A DNA stretch of 64,000 bases from the NCBI RefSeq assembly GCF_026013965.1, contig NZ_CP110341.1, positions 1,364,001-1,428,000 on the forward strand, written 5' to 3'. This document shows, piece by piece, positions 44,444 through 53,390 of this stretch. Under the pieces are notes generated by a model, which saw only the letters and a program-made list of their open reading frames with translations, made no database searches and was not told where the DNA came from. This stretch comes from Brevibacterium sp. JSBI002. GTDB taxonomy: Bacteria > Actinomycetota > Actinomycetes > Actinomycetales > Brevibacteriaceae. The translations under genes and the position numbers were made by a program. How positions within the stretch are numbered: position 1 is the first letter of the stretch; every line of letters begins with the position of its first letter.

Positions 44444-44917
44444 CTACGGCAGGGGATGATCACCCTTGATCTTGAAGAAGGATCCGCGGATCTCTCCGGC
44501 GAGCTTCGACTTCTGACGGGCGAACTTGAACGCCGACAGCTCGGGAGGAACGTCCATTCCTTCCGAAAGTTTGAAACCGACAGCCCGCTTGCCACTGTCT
44601 GCTCGTGTCCATAGGACATTGACTGCGAGCCCGGACTCATAGAAGACGTGCACCCAATAGATGCCGTCGACATCATTGACGCTGACTTCGAGGGCAGGCG
44701 AGGTCGGTACGATCTCACGCGCGGAGTCAAGGATCTCCTCCACCCAGTTCAGGGCCTCCTGTACCTTGGCGGCCGGGGCCACGGCGAATGTGTGTTTGTA
44801 TTTGTTGGAGAAGTACCGTGCCTCGTTGGCGCGCAGACCAGCCAGCGCCTCGGCGACGGGGGAGGATTCGAGTCCCGCGGTGGAGACATCGGTGAATGAA
44901 ACGGCTTCGAACGGCAT
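44444..44917 (-). CDS. Hypothetical protein
   Basis: 157 residues, not recognised. No signal peptide or membrane segment; mixed alpha/beta, with ARYFSNKYKHTFAVAPAAKV and DVDGIYWVHVFYESGLAVNVLW as the most structured parts. Codon use agrees with the neighbours, and it ends at a convergent terminator, so it is likely real. Confidence 0.6.
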   Translation of the reverse strand: MPFEAVSFTDVSTAGLESSPVAEALAGLRANEARYFSNKYKHTFAVAPAAKVQEALNWVEEILDSAREIVPTSPALEVSVNDVDGIYWVHVFYESGLAVNVLWTRADSGKRAVGFKLSEGMDVPPELSAFKFARQKSKLAGEIRGSFFKIKGDHPLP

Positions 44918-45091
44918 GGGTCAAGGATATGCCCGAGGTGTTCGATCGTACACGTCTGAATGCGAGAGTTGCTTGCCCATCCGTACAGAGCTGAGGTCCG
45001 AGACCTGCGATAGAGTATCGGCATCTCGGCGATTGTTCTGATTGCTATGGAATCTCGGTGTAGACGACGCAACTGACAAAGGAGTCCGGCT

Positions 45092-46063
45092 TTGGCCCTG
45101 CACGAAATCACATATTGCTCGAGCAACGACCGCGACACGATCAACGCCTGGCTCTACACTCCGACAACAGCTCCGAACGCCATCGTGCAGATCATCCACG
45201 GACTCGGCGAGCATTCCCGTCGCTACCTCCACCTCATTGCGACCTTGCTCGACGCAGGATTCGCCGTCGTCGCCGATGACCATTCCGGTCACGGTCGGAC
45301 GGCCATGCAGTCGGGAATCTGGGTCGATACAGGTGACGACGCAGCTCGAGTGGTCGTCGCCGACGAACTGACGCTGCAGCGCAAGGCTCGCGAGATCCTC
45401 CCCGGCCTGCCCTATATCGTCTTCGGCCACAGTTGGGGGTCGATGATCGCACGGGGAATGGCCTCACGCCCTGAGGCCGAACTCACGGGTCTGGCTCTGT
45501 GCGGAATCGCCGCCCAGTGGCAGGGGATCGAACACGTCATCGACCGCAAGGACCTCGCCGAGGCGGCCACCGGCGACGACCGCGCGGACCCCGTGCCGGG
45601 CCACCTCGTCGATCAGTTCTTCGATGGGTTCCTCGACCGCTGTGGTCCCGATGCCGGCCCCACCGCCTGGGTCGCCCTCGACGAGGCTGTCGTCGCCGAT
45701 CATGGGCGGGACCCCTTCAACAACTTCGGCGCCCTGATGAGCTCCCGATTCCTGCAGGGCTTCGTCGACCTCTATGACGGTGCCAATGCCGATTCCTGGT
45801 ACGCGACGATCCCCAGCGGTCTGCCGGTGCTCATCCTCGCAGGTGATCAGGATCCTGTCGCGAACTACGGCGAAGGCGCCTATCACGTCGCGAACCGCCT
45901 CCGCGCGACCGGACACGACGATGTGCGCACCCGCGTCTTCGCCGGAGTCCGCCACGAAGTCCACAACGAACCGACCACCCGCCCCGAGGTCGAGGCGGAG
46001 ATCGTCGACTTCGCTTCCCGCGTCAGCAACCGGACGAGGCCCGTTCAAACGAACGAGAGCTGA
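45092..46063 (+). CDS. Alpha/beta hydrolase, monoacylglycerol-lipase-like
   Basis: 323 residues: IIHGLGEHSRRYLHL near 34-48, nucleophile GHSWGSMIARG, acid in LAGDQDPVANYG and base in VRHEVHNE. The HGLGEHS and YxxxA pattern is that of lysophospholipase/monoglyceride lipase-type enzymes. The start is TTG 45092, supported by AAAGGAG seven bases upstream. First gene of a likely operon with two GNAT proteins. Confidence 0.85.
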   Translation: MALHEITYCSSNDRDTINAWLYTPTTAPNAIVQIIHGLGEHSRRYLHLIATLLDAGFAVVADDHSGHGRTAMQSGIWVDTGDDAARVVVADELTLQRKAREILPGLPYIVFGHSWGSMIARGMASRPEAELTGLALCGIAAQWQGIEHVIDRKDLAEAATGDDRADPVPGHLVDQFFDGFLDRCGPDAGPTAWVALDEAVVADHGRDPFNNFGALMSSRFLQGFVDLYDGANADSWYATIPSGLPVLILAGDQDPVANYGEGAYHVANRLRATGHDDVRTRVFAGVRHEVHNEPTTRPEVEAEIVDFASRVSNRTRPVQTNES

Positions 46064-46067
46064 ATCC

Positions 46068-46634
46068 GTGAACACGGCAGAAAGCTCGAACCGCAGTGTC
46101 AATTGGCCACGGGCGACACCCATCGTCACCGACAGGCTGCCGCTTGAGCCGCTCACAGTCCACCATGCGTCGGAGATGGTGGAGACACTGTCCTCACTCG
46201 ACCTATACACCCATATCGGTGGAACGAGCCCGAGCCTGTCCGAACTCGAACGACTCTATGCACTCCAATCCGCAGGTGCCTCACCGACCGGTGACGCCGG
46301 CTGGCTGAACTGGATCGTTCGCGAAACGGCTGAGTCCGCTGCAGTCGGATATGTTCAGGCCACAGTGACAAGAGCCGAAACCGGTTATCAAGCCGACATC
46401 GCTTGGGTCATCGGCGTCGACAGCCAAGGGCAGGGATTCGCCACCGAGGCGGCCCGAGCCATGGTCGATTGGCTGGCGGATCATCTCGTGACTGTGTTGC
46501 AAGCGGCCATCCACCCTGACAACGCCGCTTCCGCACGAATCGCTGTCTGTCTCGGACTGCAACCGACCGACGAGATCGACGATGGTGAAGTCATCTGGCG
46601 CGCAGAGACGAGGACAGAGGAATCACCATGTTGA
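46068..46634 (+). CDS. GNAT-family N-acetyltransferase
   Basis: 188 residues of the RimJ/RimL-like Acetyltransf_3 type: TDRLPLEPLTVHHASEMVE, the acetyl-CoA loop in DSQGQGFATEAARAMVDW and IHPDNAASARIAVCLGL. GTG 46068, four bases after the lipase-like stop. Overlaps the next GNAT by seven bases. Substrate unknown. Confidence 0.8.
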   Translation: MNTAESSNRSVNWPRATPIVTDRLPLEPLTVHHASEMVETLSSLDLYTHIGGTSPSLSELERLYALQSAGASPTGDAGWLNWIVRETAESAAVGYVQATVTRAETGYQADIAWVIGVDSQGQGFATEAARAMVDWLADHLVTVLQAAIHPDNAASARIAVCLGLQPTDEIDDGEVIWRAETRTEESPC

Positions 46635-47491
46635 AACCGACTGCGACGGACCTGCCGGGCATCATCGACACCGTCGGGTCCTGGCAGCGCGAAGGACTGC
46701 CTCTGCAGGTTCATCCCGGCGACCTGGGCTGGTATCAGCGTTTCGGAGTCGAAGCGCTCGCCTCGGCCCTGCGGGTGTGGACGGTGGGTGACGAACCCGC
46801 GGCCGTCGGATTCCTCGACGAATCCGAACTCATCCGAATGGCCATCTCACCCGATCACTCCGATGACCAAGCGCTCGCTGAGGCGATCTTGGCCGACCTC
46901 AACGGAGACCTCTCCGAACTGCTGCCGGCAGGGAAGGGCATCGTCGAAGCTCGATTCGGATCCGCCCTGCAACATACCCTCACCGAGGCGGGATGGGGAT
47001 CTGATGAAGCGTGGACCACGCTTCACCGAGATCTGAGCGAACCGATCCCATCCGTTACCCAGCGGATCGAAACGGTCGACCCCGACAGAGCAGATAACCG
47101 TATCGCCGACCGTATCGCGGTCGAATCCTCGGCTTTTCCCGGGTCCTCATTGACTTCGGACCGTTGGCGGTCCATGGCCGACGGTCACGCTTACAAGCAG
47201 GCCAAATGTCTCGTCGGATTTACCGCCGACGGCGCTCCAGCCGGTGCCACAACCGTTTGGTCGGCCGGTCCTAGGCGCCCCGGTGTCATCGAACCACTCG
47301 GCGTCCACGGCGACCACCGGGGTCACGGATTCGGAGTCGAGATGACACTGGCCGCGGCCGCGGCGCTGAGGGAGATGGGGGCGTCGAGCGTCACCGTTGC
47401 CACGCCGACATCGAACACAGTCGCCGTCGCCACTTACCGTGCGGCTGGGATGAGCATCCTCGGCGAAGTCAGGGATTTCTGTCGACCTTGA
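46628..47491 (+). CDS. GNAT-family acetyltransferase (tandem second)
   Basis: 287 residues, with a degenerate N-terminal half and a C-terminal GNAT domain with GVHGDHRGHGFGVEMTLAAA as the acetyl-CoA loop, resembling mycothiol-synthase-like double-GNAT proteins in architecture. ATG 46628 overlaps the preceding gene. Ends six bases from the convergent DinB-like gene. Confidence 0.78.
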   Translation: MLKPTATDLPGIIDTVGSWQREGLPLQVHPGDLGWYQRFGVEALASALRVWTVGDEPAAVGFLDESELIRMAISPDHSDDQALAEAILADLNGDLSELLPAGKGIVEARFGSALQHTLTEAGWGSDEAWTTLHRDLSEPIPSVTQRIETVDPDRADNRIADRIAVESSAFPGSSLTSDRWRSMADGHAYKQAKCLVGFTADGAPAGATTVWSAGPRRPGVIEPLGVHGDHRGHGFGVEMTLAAAAALREMGASSVTVATPTSNTVAVATYRAAGMSILGEVRDFCRP

Positions 47492-47497
47492 ACCGAA

Positions 47498-48001
47498 TCA
47501 AACAGACGCACCTGCGATGAACGCCGCCTGCGCGACATGCTGGATCGCATCGTCGATGATCGAGACCATCCGAACGCCACGAGTGACTGCGGGAGTCCAG
47601 TTCCTGTCGATGACTTCGTCGAAGTCATCCTCGGAAAGCGTCTTTGCATAGTCGGTGAACGCGTTCAGAGCAGCGGCGAGGTAGTCGACGAGCAGCTGTT
47701 GATCGTCGACCTTGATCTCTGCCGCCTGTTCGGGACTGTGTCCGTAGCCGAAGGTCTCGCCGATCTCGCCGAGATCGAACCGGTTCCGGAAGTCCTCCCA
47801 CTGCTCGGGCTTGCCCGTGAGGGCTGAGAGCTGCACGTCGATCTCACGGCCGCTGTGCCACAGCAGCCAGGCGACGGAATTCGGATGACCGCCCAGACGG
47901 CTGTTGAGCTGTTCGGGGGAGAGGTCGGGCAGAGCTTGTGCTGCCTGGAGAGGGCGCTGGGACAGGTCGGTGAGAATGTCGATGCTGATCATGTCGCCCA
48001 T
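47498..48001 (-). CDS. DinB-superfamily protein (mycothiol-dependent-like)
   Basis: 167 residues. Four-helix-bundle DinB type with putative metal histidines in LLWHSGREID and DDAIQHVAQAAF; actinobacterial members often use mycothiol. ATG 48001 has GAAGAG close upstream; ATG 47992 is an alternative. Confidence 0.75.
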   Translation of the reverse strand: MGDMISIDILTDLSQRPLQAAQALPDLSPEQLNSRLGGHPNSVAWLLWHSGREIDVQLSALTGKPEQWEDFRNRFDLGEIGETFGYGHSPEQAAEIKVDDQQLLVDYLAAALNAFTDYAKTLSEDDFDEVIDRNWTPAVTRGVRMVSIIDDAIQHVAQAAFIAGASV

Positions 48002-48037
48002 TCTGCTCTTCACGTCAACCGCTGTCACCACCGGGGC

Positions 48038-48481
48038 TCAATCGAGACGGGGCCTGCGACGGTTGCGTTTGATCTCCGACCGCCGCTGTTCGGTCCGGAC
48101 TCGGCGACGACGGGAATTGCGTGACGGCTTCGTCGCTCGCCTCTGCACCGGCGGAGCCAACGCCTCGCGCAGCAGCTGCGCCAGACGCATGCGTGCGTCC
48201 TGACGGTTCTTCAGCTGTGACCGCTGCTTCTCCGAAGTCACGGTCACCACGGTGCCCGACAGTCGTGGTGCCAACCGACTGAGCACTCGCTCGCGTTGAA
48301 CCTCGGTGAGGAATCTCGCTGAGGCCAGGTCGAGGCTCAGTTGCACCCGTGAATCGGAGCTATTGACGTGCTGGCCGCCCGGGCCGGATGACCGGGAGAA
48401 CTGTTCGGACAGGTCGGACGCGGGGATGACCAGCCCGGCGGGGATACCCGGCCCGGCGGGGACGCGCAGATCACCGTCCAT
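48038..48481 (-). CDS. arfB: ArfB-type ribosome-rescue peptidyl-tRNA hydrolase
   Basis: 147-residue release-factor-like protein without codon-recognition domain. The catalytic GGQ lies in SSGPGGQHVNSSDSRVQL, and the C-terminus is strongly basic (RRRRVRTEQRRSEIKRNRRR), the tail that enters the mRNA channel of stalled ribosomes. ATG 48481 is two bases beyond the acyltransferase stop, so the pair is an operon. Confidence 0.9.
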   Translation of the reverse strand: MDGDLRVPAGPGIPAGLVIPASDLSEQFSRSSGPGGQHVNSSDSRVQLSLDLASARFLTEVQRERVLSRLAPRLSGTVVTVTSEKQRSQLKNRQDARMRLAQLLREALAPPVQRRATKPSRNSRRRRVRTEQRRSEIKRNRRRPRLD

Positions 48482-48482
48482 C

Positions 48483-49088
48483 TCAGTTCGGCTCCGCTTC
48501 GCCTTCGCGATCTTCACCGGCGGAGTCTTCTTCGCGCAGCCTCGGCGTGATCTGCAGGTGCGGGCGGATTCCACGCTTGTCGGCGTAGAATTCGCGGATC
48601 CGATCCATGTCCGCGGCGATGTCGCCGGTCATCTCCAGGGTCGGGCCCAGCCCCGTCGTCCGGGTCGCGGTATCCAGGTAGCCCAACGTTACGGGCATGC
48701 CCGTTGCCATCGCGATGCGATGGAACCCGGATTTCCAATGAGTGTGTCCGCCGCGGGTGCCGTCCGGGGTGATGACGAGCGCGAAGACCTCGCCGTCTCG
48801 CATGCGGTCGACCACCTCGGTGACGATCTTGCTCGGATCCGACCGATCGACGGGAATCCCACCGAGTCCCCGCATGATCGGCCCCCGCCAGCCGGTGAAC
48901 AGGGAATGCTTACCCAGCCAATGGACGTCGACGCGCATGCGCCACGCGATCGCGAGCATGACGACGAAGTCCCAGTTCGAAGTGTGCGGAGCGCCGACGA
49001 GGATGGTCGGACGGTTCGGAGCGGGCTCGGTCACGAGGTTCCACTTACTGAAGGACCAGAAAGCGCGAGCGAGGAGGCGTCGGATCAT
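48483..49088 (-). CDS. 1-acyl-glycerol-3-phosphate acyltransferase family protein
   Basis: 201 residues with the acyltransferase HX4D motif as HTSNWD, and GGIPVDRS and TPDGTRG in the later blocks. The family transfers acyl chains to lysophosphatidate or other alcohols; the C-terminal tail is acidic. It precedes arfB on the same strand. Confidence 0.85.
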   Translation of the reverse strand: MIRRLLARAFWSFSKWNLVTEPAPNRPTILVGAPHTSNWDFVVMLAIAWRMRVDVHWLGKHSLFTGWRGPIMRGLGGIPVDRSDPSKIVTEVVDRMRDGEVFALVITPDGTRGGHTHWKSGFHRIAMATGMPVTLGYLDTATRTTGLGPTLEMTGDIAADMDRIREFYADKRGIRPHLQITPRLREEDSAGEDREGEAEPN

Positions 49089-49121
49089 GAACTCAACGGT
49101 AAGGCACGAGGATGTGTGGGC

Positions 49122-49703
49122 CTATCGGTGTCCATGGACGTGTGGTGCGAAACGGGCTTGAGCGGCTCTCAGCACGGGGAAGAGCCGGCGGTGGGAGAGG
49201 ACGAATCCGCTTCTGACGAGCACGCGCGGATTGCGCCCGCGTCCGATGAGTCGGCGGGTTGCCTCTTCGGTTGGCATATAAGCGAGCACCTTCGGGCCTG
49301 GAGACACCGCCGATTCGAAGACCACTGACTCGATATCGTGCCGTGGCAGCAGAGTCCCGGGCAGAACCTCACCGCGCCTGGCCGACGCGACGCCGGTGGG
49401 GGAGACGACGAGGGATTCGTGCCTGCGCAGCCGCACGAATACGCCGATCGGCGCGACGACGAGGCATCCGATGATGCCAGCGACAATAGCCCACATGCGC
49501 AGGTTCGCAACGATGACCCATGGGCTGCCTCCGTCACCGAGAGCTGCAGTGACAATGTAGACGAAGAAGGCGAGCAGGCCGATGCCGAGCGGGACCGCGA
49601 TGGCCAAAGCAGTGAGGACGTTGCGTTTCGAGGAAGGGATGACGACCTGCTGTCCACGCTCGAGCCGGCGCACGACGGCGGCGGGGGAGAAGTCGTCGGT
49701 CAT
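49122..49703 (-). CDS. Membrane protein with two helices, hypothetical
   Basis: 193 residues: two transmembrane helices (about 29-51 and 69-92) followed by a cytosolic domain of about 95 residues that looks PH-like (VVSPTGVASARRGEVLPGTLLP, DIESVVFE). Start ATG 49703 has GAGG upstream. Function not recognised. Confidence 0.7.
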   Translation of the reverse strand: MTDDFSPAAVVRRLERGQQVVIPSSKRNVLTALAIAVPLGIGLLAFFVYIVTAALGDGGSPWVIVANLRMWAIVAGIIGCLVVAPIGVFVRLRRHESLVVSPTGVASARRGEVLPGTLLPRHDIESVVFESAVSPGPKVLAYMPTEEATRRLIGRGRNPRVLVRSGFVLSHRRLFPVLRAAQARFAPHVHGHR

Positions 49704-49791
49704 GGTCCTCAGAATACCGGCGGACTGGGAATAATCGCGCAAGTGGCAACGCTGTACCGAATGCCAAGCTTCACCGACAACGGAGGTAGAT

Positions 49792-50478
49792 ATGTCTGAT
49801 TCAGCTCGTGTCGTCATTCTCGGCGGCCATGGAAAGATCGCACTTCTGGCCGCGCCCAAGCTCAAGGCCGCAGGCTTCGCCGTCGACTCGGTGATCCGCA
49901 ACCCCGACCAGTCATCCGATGTCGAAGCCGCAGGGGCCAACCCAGTCGTCCTCGACATCGAAACCGCCGACACCCAGGCGCTCGCCGACCTGTTCGCAGG
50001 AGCCCAGGCGGTCGTGTTCTCCGCCGGAGCCGGCGGCGGCAGCCCGGAGCGGACGAAGGCCGTCGACCTCGAAGCAGCCAAGCGATCCATCGACGCCGCC
50101 GAACAGGCCGGGGTCAAGCGCTTCGTCATGGTCTCTTACGCCAGCGTCTCCGTCGACTCGGACCGCGTCGACCCGGACAGCTCCTTCTACCCCTACGTGC
50201 AGGCCAAGAGCGGTGCCGATGAGCACCTGCGAGCCAGCTCGTTGGACTTCACGATCCTCGGACCCGGCGGTCTGACCCTCGAGCCCTCCAGCGGCAAGGT
50301 CCTCGTCGCCGATTCGGCCGGTGACCTCGATGGGCAGACGCCGGCTGACGATGTGCGGGTGACCTCACGCGACCTCGTCGCCGACGTCATCACCCACGTC
50401 CTCGCTGAGTCCGCTGCGGTACGCGAGACCGTGAACTTCTACGACGGGCAGACCCCCATCGCCGAGGCGATCAACTGA
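49792..50478 (+). CDS. NAD(P)-binding Rossmann protein (atypical SDR, YwnB-like)
   Basis: 228 residues: N-terminal dinucleotide-binding VVILGGHGKIAL, VFSAGAGGG, RFVMVSYASV, YVQAKSGADEHLRAS and FTILGPGGLTLEP are typical of SDR_a5-like NAD(P)H-binding proteins. GGAGG precedes the ATG. Substrate unknown; followed by a clear terminator. Confidence 0.87.
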   Translation: MSDSARVVILGGHGKIALLAAPKLKAAGFAVDSVIRNPDQSSDVEAAGANPVVLDIETADTQALADLFAGAQAVVFSAGAGGGSPERTKAVDLEAAKRSIDAAEQAGVKRFVMVSYASVSVDSDRVDPDSSFYPYVQAKSGADEHLRASSLDFTILGPGGLTLEPSSGKVLVADSAGDLDGQTPADDVRVTSRDLVADVITHVLAESAAVRETVNFYDGQTPIAEAIN

Positions 50479-50512
50479 CCTGACAATCCATGCGGGCGCT
50501 GTCCCGTCCCTA

Positions 50513-50556
50513 CCCGATGGCCTGTGGTCTCCGAACGGAGACCACAGGCCATCGGG
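50513..50556. terminator. Hairpin between the SDR gene and the reductase pseudogene
   Basis: 21-base perfect arms with a two-base loop, between convergent genes. Confidence 0.85.
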
Positions 50557-50592
50557 GGTTCCGACGAGTCCGGTTCGAGTCGCCGCTGCGGT

Positions 50593-51231
50593 TCAGCCTC
50601 GTCTGTTCCACAGCTGATGGGTCAGACCGCTGGCCGTGGTGAGGCTCTCGATCGTGAAGTCCCGCTCCATTCCCTCGAGCCTTTCCCAGAGCCAGACCCC
50701 GCGGCCGAGGGTGACGGGGACGATGACGAGGTGCATGAAGTCGACGAGGCCGTCCGCTAGGAACTGTCTGACCATCGAAGGACCGCCGCCGATGCGGACA
50801 TTGCCGCCGTCAGCGGCAGCGCTCGCCTCGGCGAGTGCCTCCGCGGGTGACGCGTCGATGAAGTGGAAACTCGTGCCGTTGTCGAACTCCATCGGCTCCC
50901 GTGGATGATGAGTGAGAACGAAGCACGGGGTCTTGAATGGCGGCTCCTCACCCCACCAGCCACGCCAGCCGTCGTCGGGCCACGGCCCCGTCTGGGGACC
51001 GAACTACTTCCGGCCCATGATCTCGGCTCCGATGCCCTGGCCCCACATGGCGAACAGAGCGCGGTCTGCGGTCACCGGGGCGTTGACCTTGTCCACGCCC
51101 TCGATGCCGCGGCCGTCGAAGTAGGAGAACAGTGCTTGGGCTTCGCCGATCGGTTGATCGAAGGTGACGAACTCACCGGCAGCGAATCCGTCGAGGGAAA
51201 CGAAGAGGTTGTTGACACACGCTTTGGCCAT
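50593..51231 (-). pseudogene. RibD C-terminal/dihydrofolate-reductase-like protein with an amber stop
   Basis: From ATG 51231 (GGAG five bases upstream) the product starts MAKACVNNLFVSLDGFAAGE. At 51004-51006 an in-frame TAG follows MGRK, where relatives continue with FGP; the same frame goes on GPQTGPWPDDGW, VRIGGGPSMVRQFLADGLVD to the normal end at 50593. All other parts are intact, so one base change breaks it. Divergent from the HxlR regulator. Confidence 0.85.
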
Positions 51232-51316
51232 GTGCACTCCAATGTGATGGTTCGGCTGATGTCTTCAGTCCGACGGATGGCGTGGGTTCCGGGAAAGGGG
51301 ACCCAGTGTAAGATTA

Positions 51317-51339
51317 AGTAGTTTCAGAATGCAATCACT
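51317..51339. promoter_or_regulatory. HxlR-type operator 1
   Basis: 23 bases ending ATGCAATCACT match 18 of 23 positions of the palindrome at 52541-52563. It lies 13 bases upstream of the HxlR start, in the region shared with the divergent reductase pseudogene. Confidence 0.6.
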
Positions 51340-51351
51340 GGAGGTGGGGCG

Positions 51352-51843
51352 ATGCCTGCACAGCCGCGTTCAGGATGTGCGATCAATGCCGCCGTCGAGG
51401 TCCTCGGCGACAACTGGTCGCTCATCGTCCTGCGGGACATCATCTTCGGCAATCGTCGGCACTTCCGCGAGCTGCTCACCCACAATGATGAGGGCATAGC
51501 CTCGAACATGCTCGCCAGTCGTCTGAGGAAGCTCATCGACGAAGGGCTGCTGACAAAGGCGGAAGCCGCACGCGGGCAGCGAGCCCAGTACACCCTCACC
51601 GAGGCTGGAATCCAGACTCTGCCGGTCATGGTCGCCCTCGGAACGTGGGGAATGACCCACCGAGAGACCTCGCCGGAGCTGACGATCCGATCCAGAATCA
51701 TGGCCGATGACCCCCGACTCGTCGCAGGTCTCGTGGATGAGCTTCGGGAGACCCACCTCGGGGTGCCGCGCCCGAATCCTGACGAACCGCGTTCCTCGGA
51801 GCGACTGCAGGCCGCCTACGAGGCCGAGATCTCGGGAAGCTGA
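51352..51843 (+). CDS. HxlR-family transcriptional regulator
   Basis: 163 residues. The HxlR winged helix is clear: N-terminal cysteine C9 in SGCAINAAVEVLGDNWSLIVL, then RRHFRELL, IASNMLASRLRKL and YTLTEAG. Family members respond to electrophiles or quinones, often through that cysteine. ATG 51352 has GGAGG. Two matching operator-like palindromes (51317-51339, 52541-52563) suggest its regulon. Confidence 0.9.
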   Translation: MPAQPRSGCAINAAVEVLGDNWSLIVLRDIIFGNRRHFRELLTHNDEGIASNMLASRLRKLIDEGLLTKAEAARGQRAQYTLTEAGIQTLPVMVALGTWGMTHRETSPELTIRSRIMADDPRLVAGLVDELRETHLGVPRPNPDEPRSSERLQAAYEAEISGS

Positions 51844-51854
51844 TTCGGGTGGGC

Positions 51855-52373
51855 CTACTGCCCGGGCAGTCTCAGTCGCTCCAGCAGCTTCCTTGAGGTG
51901 ATCGAGGCGATGCCGACCAATCTGCAGTCTGCCTCGGTGCATGCCATGAGTCCCAAACGGTGACCGCTTGCGGTCAGAACGAGCAGACCCGGCTCGCCGT
52001 TGACGTTGACCTTTCGAACTTCGATCCTGTCCGGATCGCCGCGCCGAATCGCTGCGAGCACCTCGTTCGCACCCATCCGGACCATGTGGCCGCGGGCGTT
52101 GCTGCGGTGCCACGTCAGTCCCGGGTCGAGAAAGTGCAGCAGAGCGTCGAAGTCTCCAAGCCGTGCGGCAGTGAGGAATGCGTCGACGACAGCACGGCGC
52201 TGTGAAAGTCCTCCGGACGGTGGTGGTGTGTCCTTGACCTTGCGCCGGGCCCAACCGGCGGCCATCTTCGCGGCAGCTTCCGAGGTTCCGATGACGGCCG
52301 CGATTTCGGCAAAGGGCACTGAGAACATGTCGTGGAGGACGAACGCGACTCGCTCCTCCGGGCGCAGGGTGCG
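51855..52373 (-). pseudogene. ECF41-type sigma factor, N-terminal part deleted
   Basis: The frame begins after an in-frame stop at 52374-52376 with the region-4 helix-turn-helix LRPEERVAFVLHDMFSVPFAEI and continues into the SnoaL-like regulatory domain DAFLTAARLGDFDALLHFLDP typical of SigJ/ECF41 factors. The whole region 2 (-10 recognition) and its linker are missing. It cannot act as a sigma factor. Confidence 0.8.
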
Positions 52374-52376
52374 TCA

Positions 52377-52594
52377 TCAGAGTGACAGACCGAGCGGGCT
52401 CTTTGGGCAAAGGAGTGATCGGACTGATCGTGCCGCCGTGTTTGCGTTCCTCGCATGGGGCCGGTTTACGTTGGCCCCGTTCGGGGGCTGAGCTGAACAT
52501 CGCTCTTGTTCCCGGGGCCGATGTGTGCTTCCATGGAATAAGTGATTGCATAATGCAATCACTCGATCTCAAGACTGATCCCGAAGGAGCGATC
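52377..52594. other. Intergenic region upstream of the VOC gene
   Basis: No supported gene. It holds HxlR-type operator 2 and 29 bases of leader ending in GAAGGAG ahead of the ATG. Confidence 0.5.
52541..52563. promoter_or_regulatory. HxlR-type operator 2
   Basis: Perfect palindrome: AGTGATTGCAT, one base, ATGCAATCACT. The right half is identical to 51329-51339 in front of the HxlR gene. It precedes the VOC/AHSA1 operon by about 30 bases. Confidence 0.7.
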
Positions 52595-52927
52595 ATGATC
52601 ACCGGACTCATGGCCAATATCGTTGTCGCCAGCGAGAAGGAAGCGACCGAATGGTATTCCCGACTCTTCGAAAGTCAGCCGGACAGCAAGCCGATGGCGG
52701 GGCTGGCCCAATGGCTCTTCGACGAGAGGTTCGGAATCCAGATCTGGGAGGACCCGCAGCGAGCCGGACGCTCCAACGTGGTTCTCGACGTGGACGACCT
52801 CGACACGATGGCCGAGCATCTGCGAGCGGCCGGAATCGACCATGACGAACCGTCCCCAGGCGGCGGACAGCGCATCCTGCCGGTCACCGACCCGGACGGA
52901 AACCAGGTCGTGTTCTTCGGTGAGTGA
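52595..52927 (+). CDS. VOC/glyoxalase-like protein
   Basis: 110 residues in the vicinal-oxygen-chelate fold (NIVVASEKEATEWYSRLF, PVTDPDGNQVVFF). Metal ligands are not obvious. ATG 52595 has GAAGGAG. First gene after operator 2, overlapping the AHSA1-like gene. Confidence 0.8.
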   Translation: MITGLMANIVVASEKEATEWYSRLFESQPDSKPMAGLAQWLFDERFGIQIWEDPQRAGRSNVVLDVDDLDTMAEHLRAAGIDHDEPSPGGGQRILPVTDPDGNQVVFFGE

Positions 52928-53390
52928 GGGAGCATCCGACCAGGGCGCGCCGGTGACCGCTACGATCAGCCTCGGCGCTGATTTCGAGCATCCGGTCTCA
53001 AAGGTCTGGAACGCCTTCGCCGATTCGGATCAGCGCGTGCAGTGGGGAGTTCCCGAGGGGGAAAAGATGGTCTGCGACATCGACGAATTCCGTCCGGGCG
53101 GAGCGATCCGGGCCCGCTGTGGGTCACCGGGAGAACTCGAGTTCGTCTCCACCGGGCAGTACTGCTCACTTGCGCCGGGACGTCACATCGTCACAACGGA
53201 GACTCTTACCAAAGACGATGAGATACTATCGACGGCCATCATCACCTGGACCCTGACCGCTATCCCGACAGGCACCCGGGTCGAGCTCGTCGACCAGGTC
53301 GTGTCCTTCGTCGGTCGGGGAATGATCGACGGACACCGCAACGGCCATGACATCTGCCTGCGACAGCTCGGCGACTTCCTCAGTTCCTGA
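52920..53390 (+). CDS. AHSA1/SRPBCC family protein
   Basis: 156 residues. START-like fold as in ATPase-activator homologs: SKVWNAFADSDQRVQWGVPEG and a C-terminal GHDICLRQLGDFL. GTG 52920 overlaps the VOC stop by eight bases. Ends 11 bases inside the convergent pfkB gene. Ligand unknown. Confidence 0.8.
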   Translation: MSEGASDQGAPVTATISLGADFEHPVSKVWNAFADSDQRVQWGVPEGEKMVCDIDEFRPGGAIRARCGSPGELEFVSTGQYCSLAPGRHIVTTETLTKDDEILSTAIITWTLTAIPTGTRVELVDQVVSFVGRGMIDGHRNGHDICLRQLGDFLSS

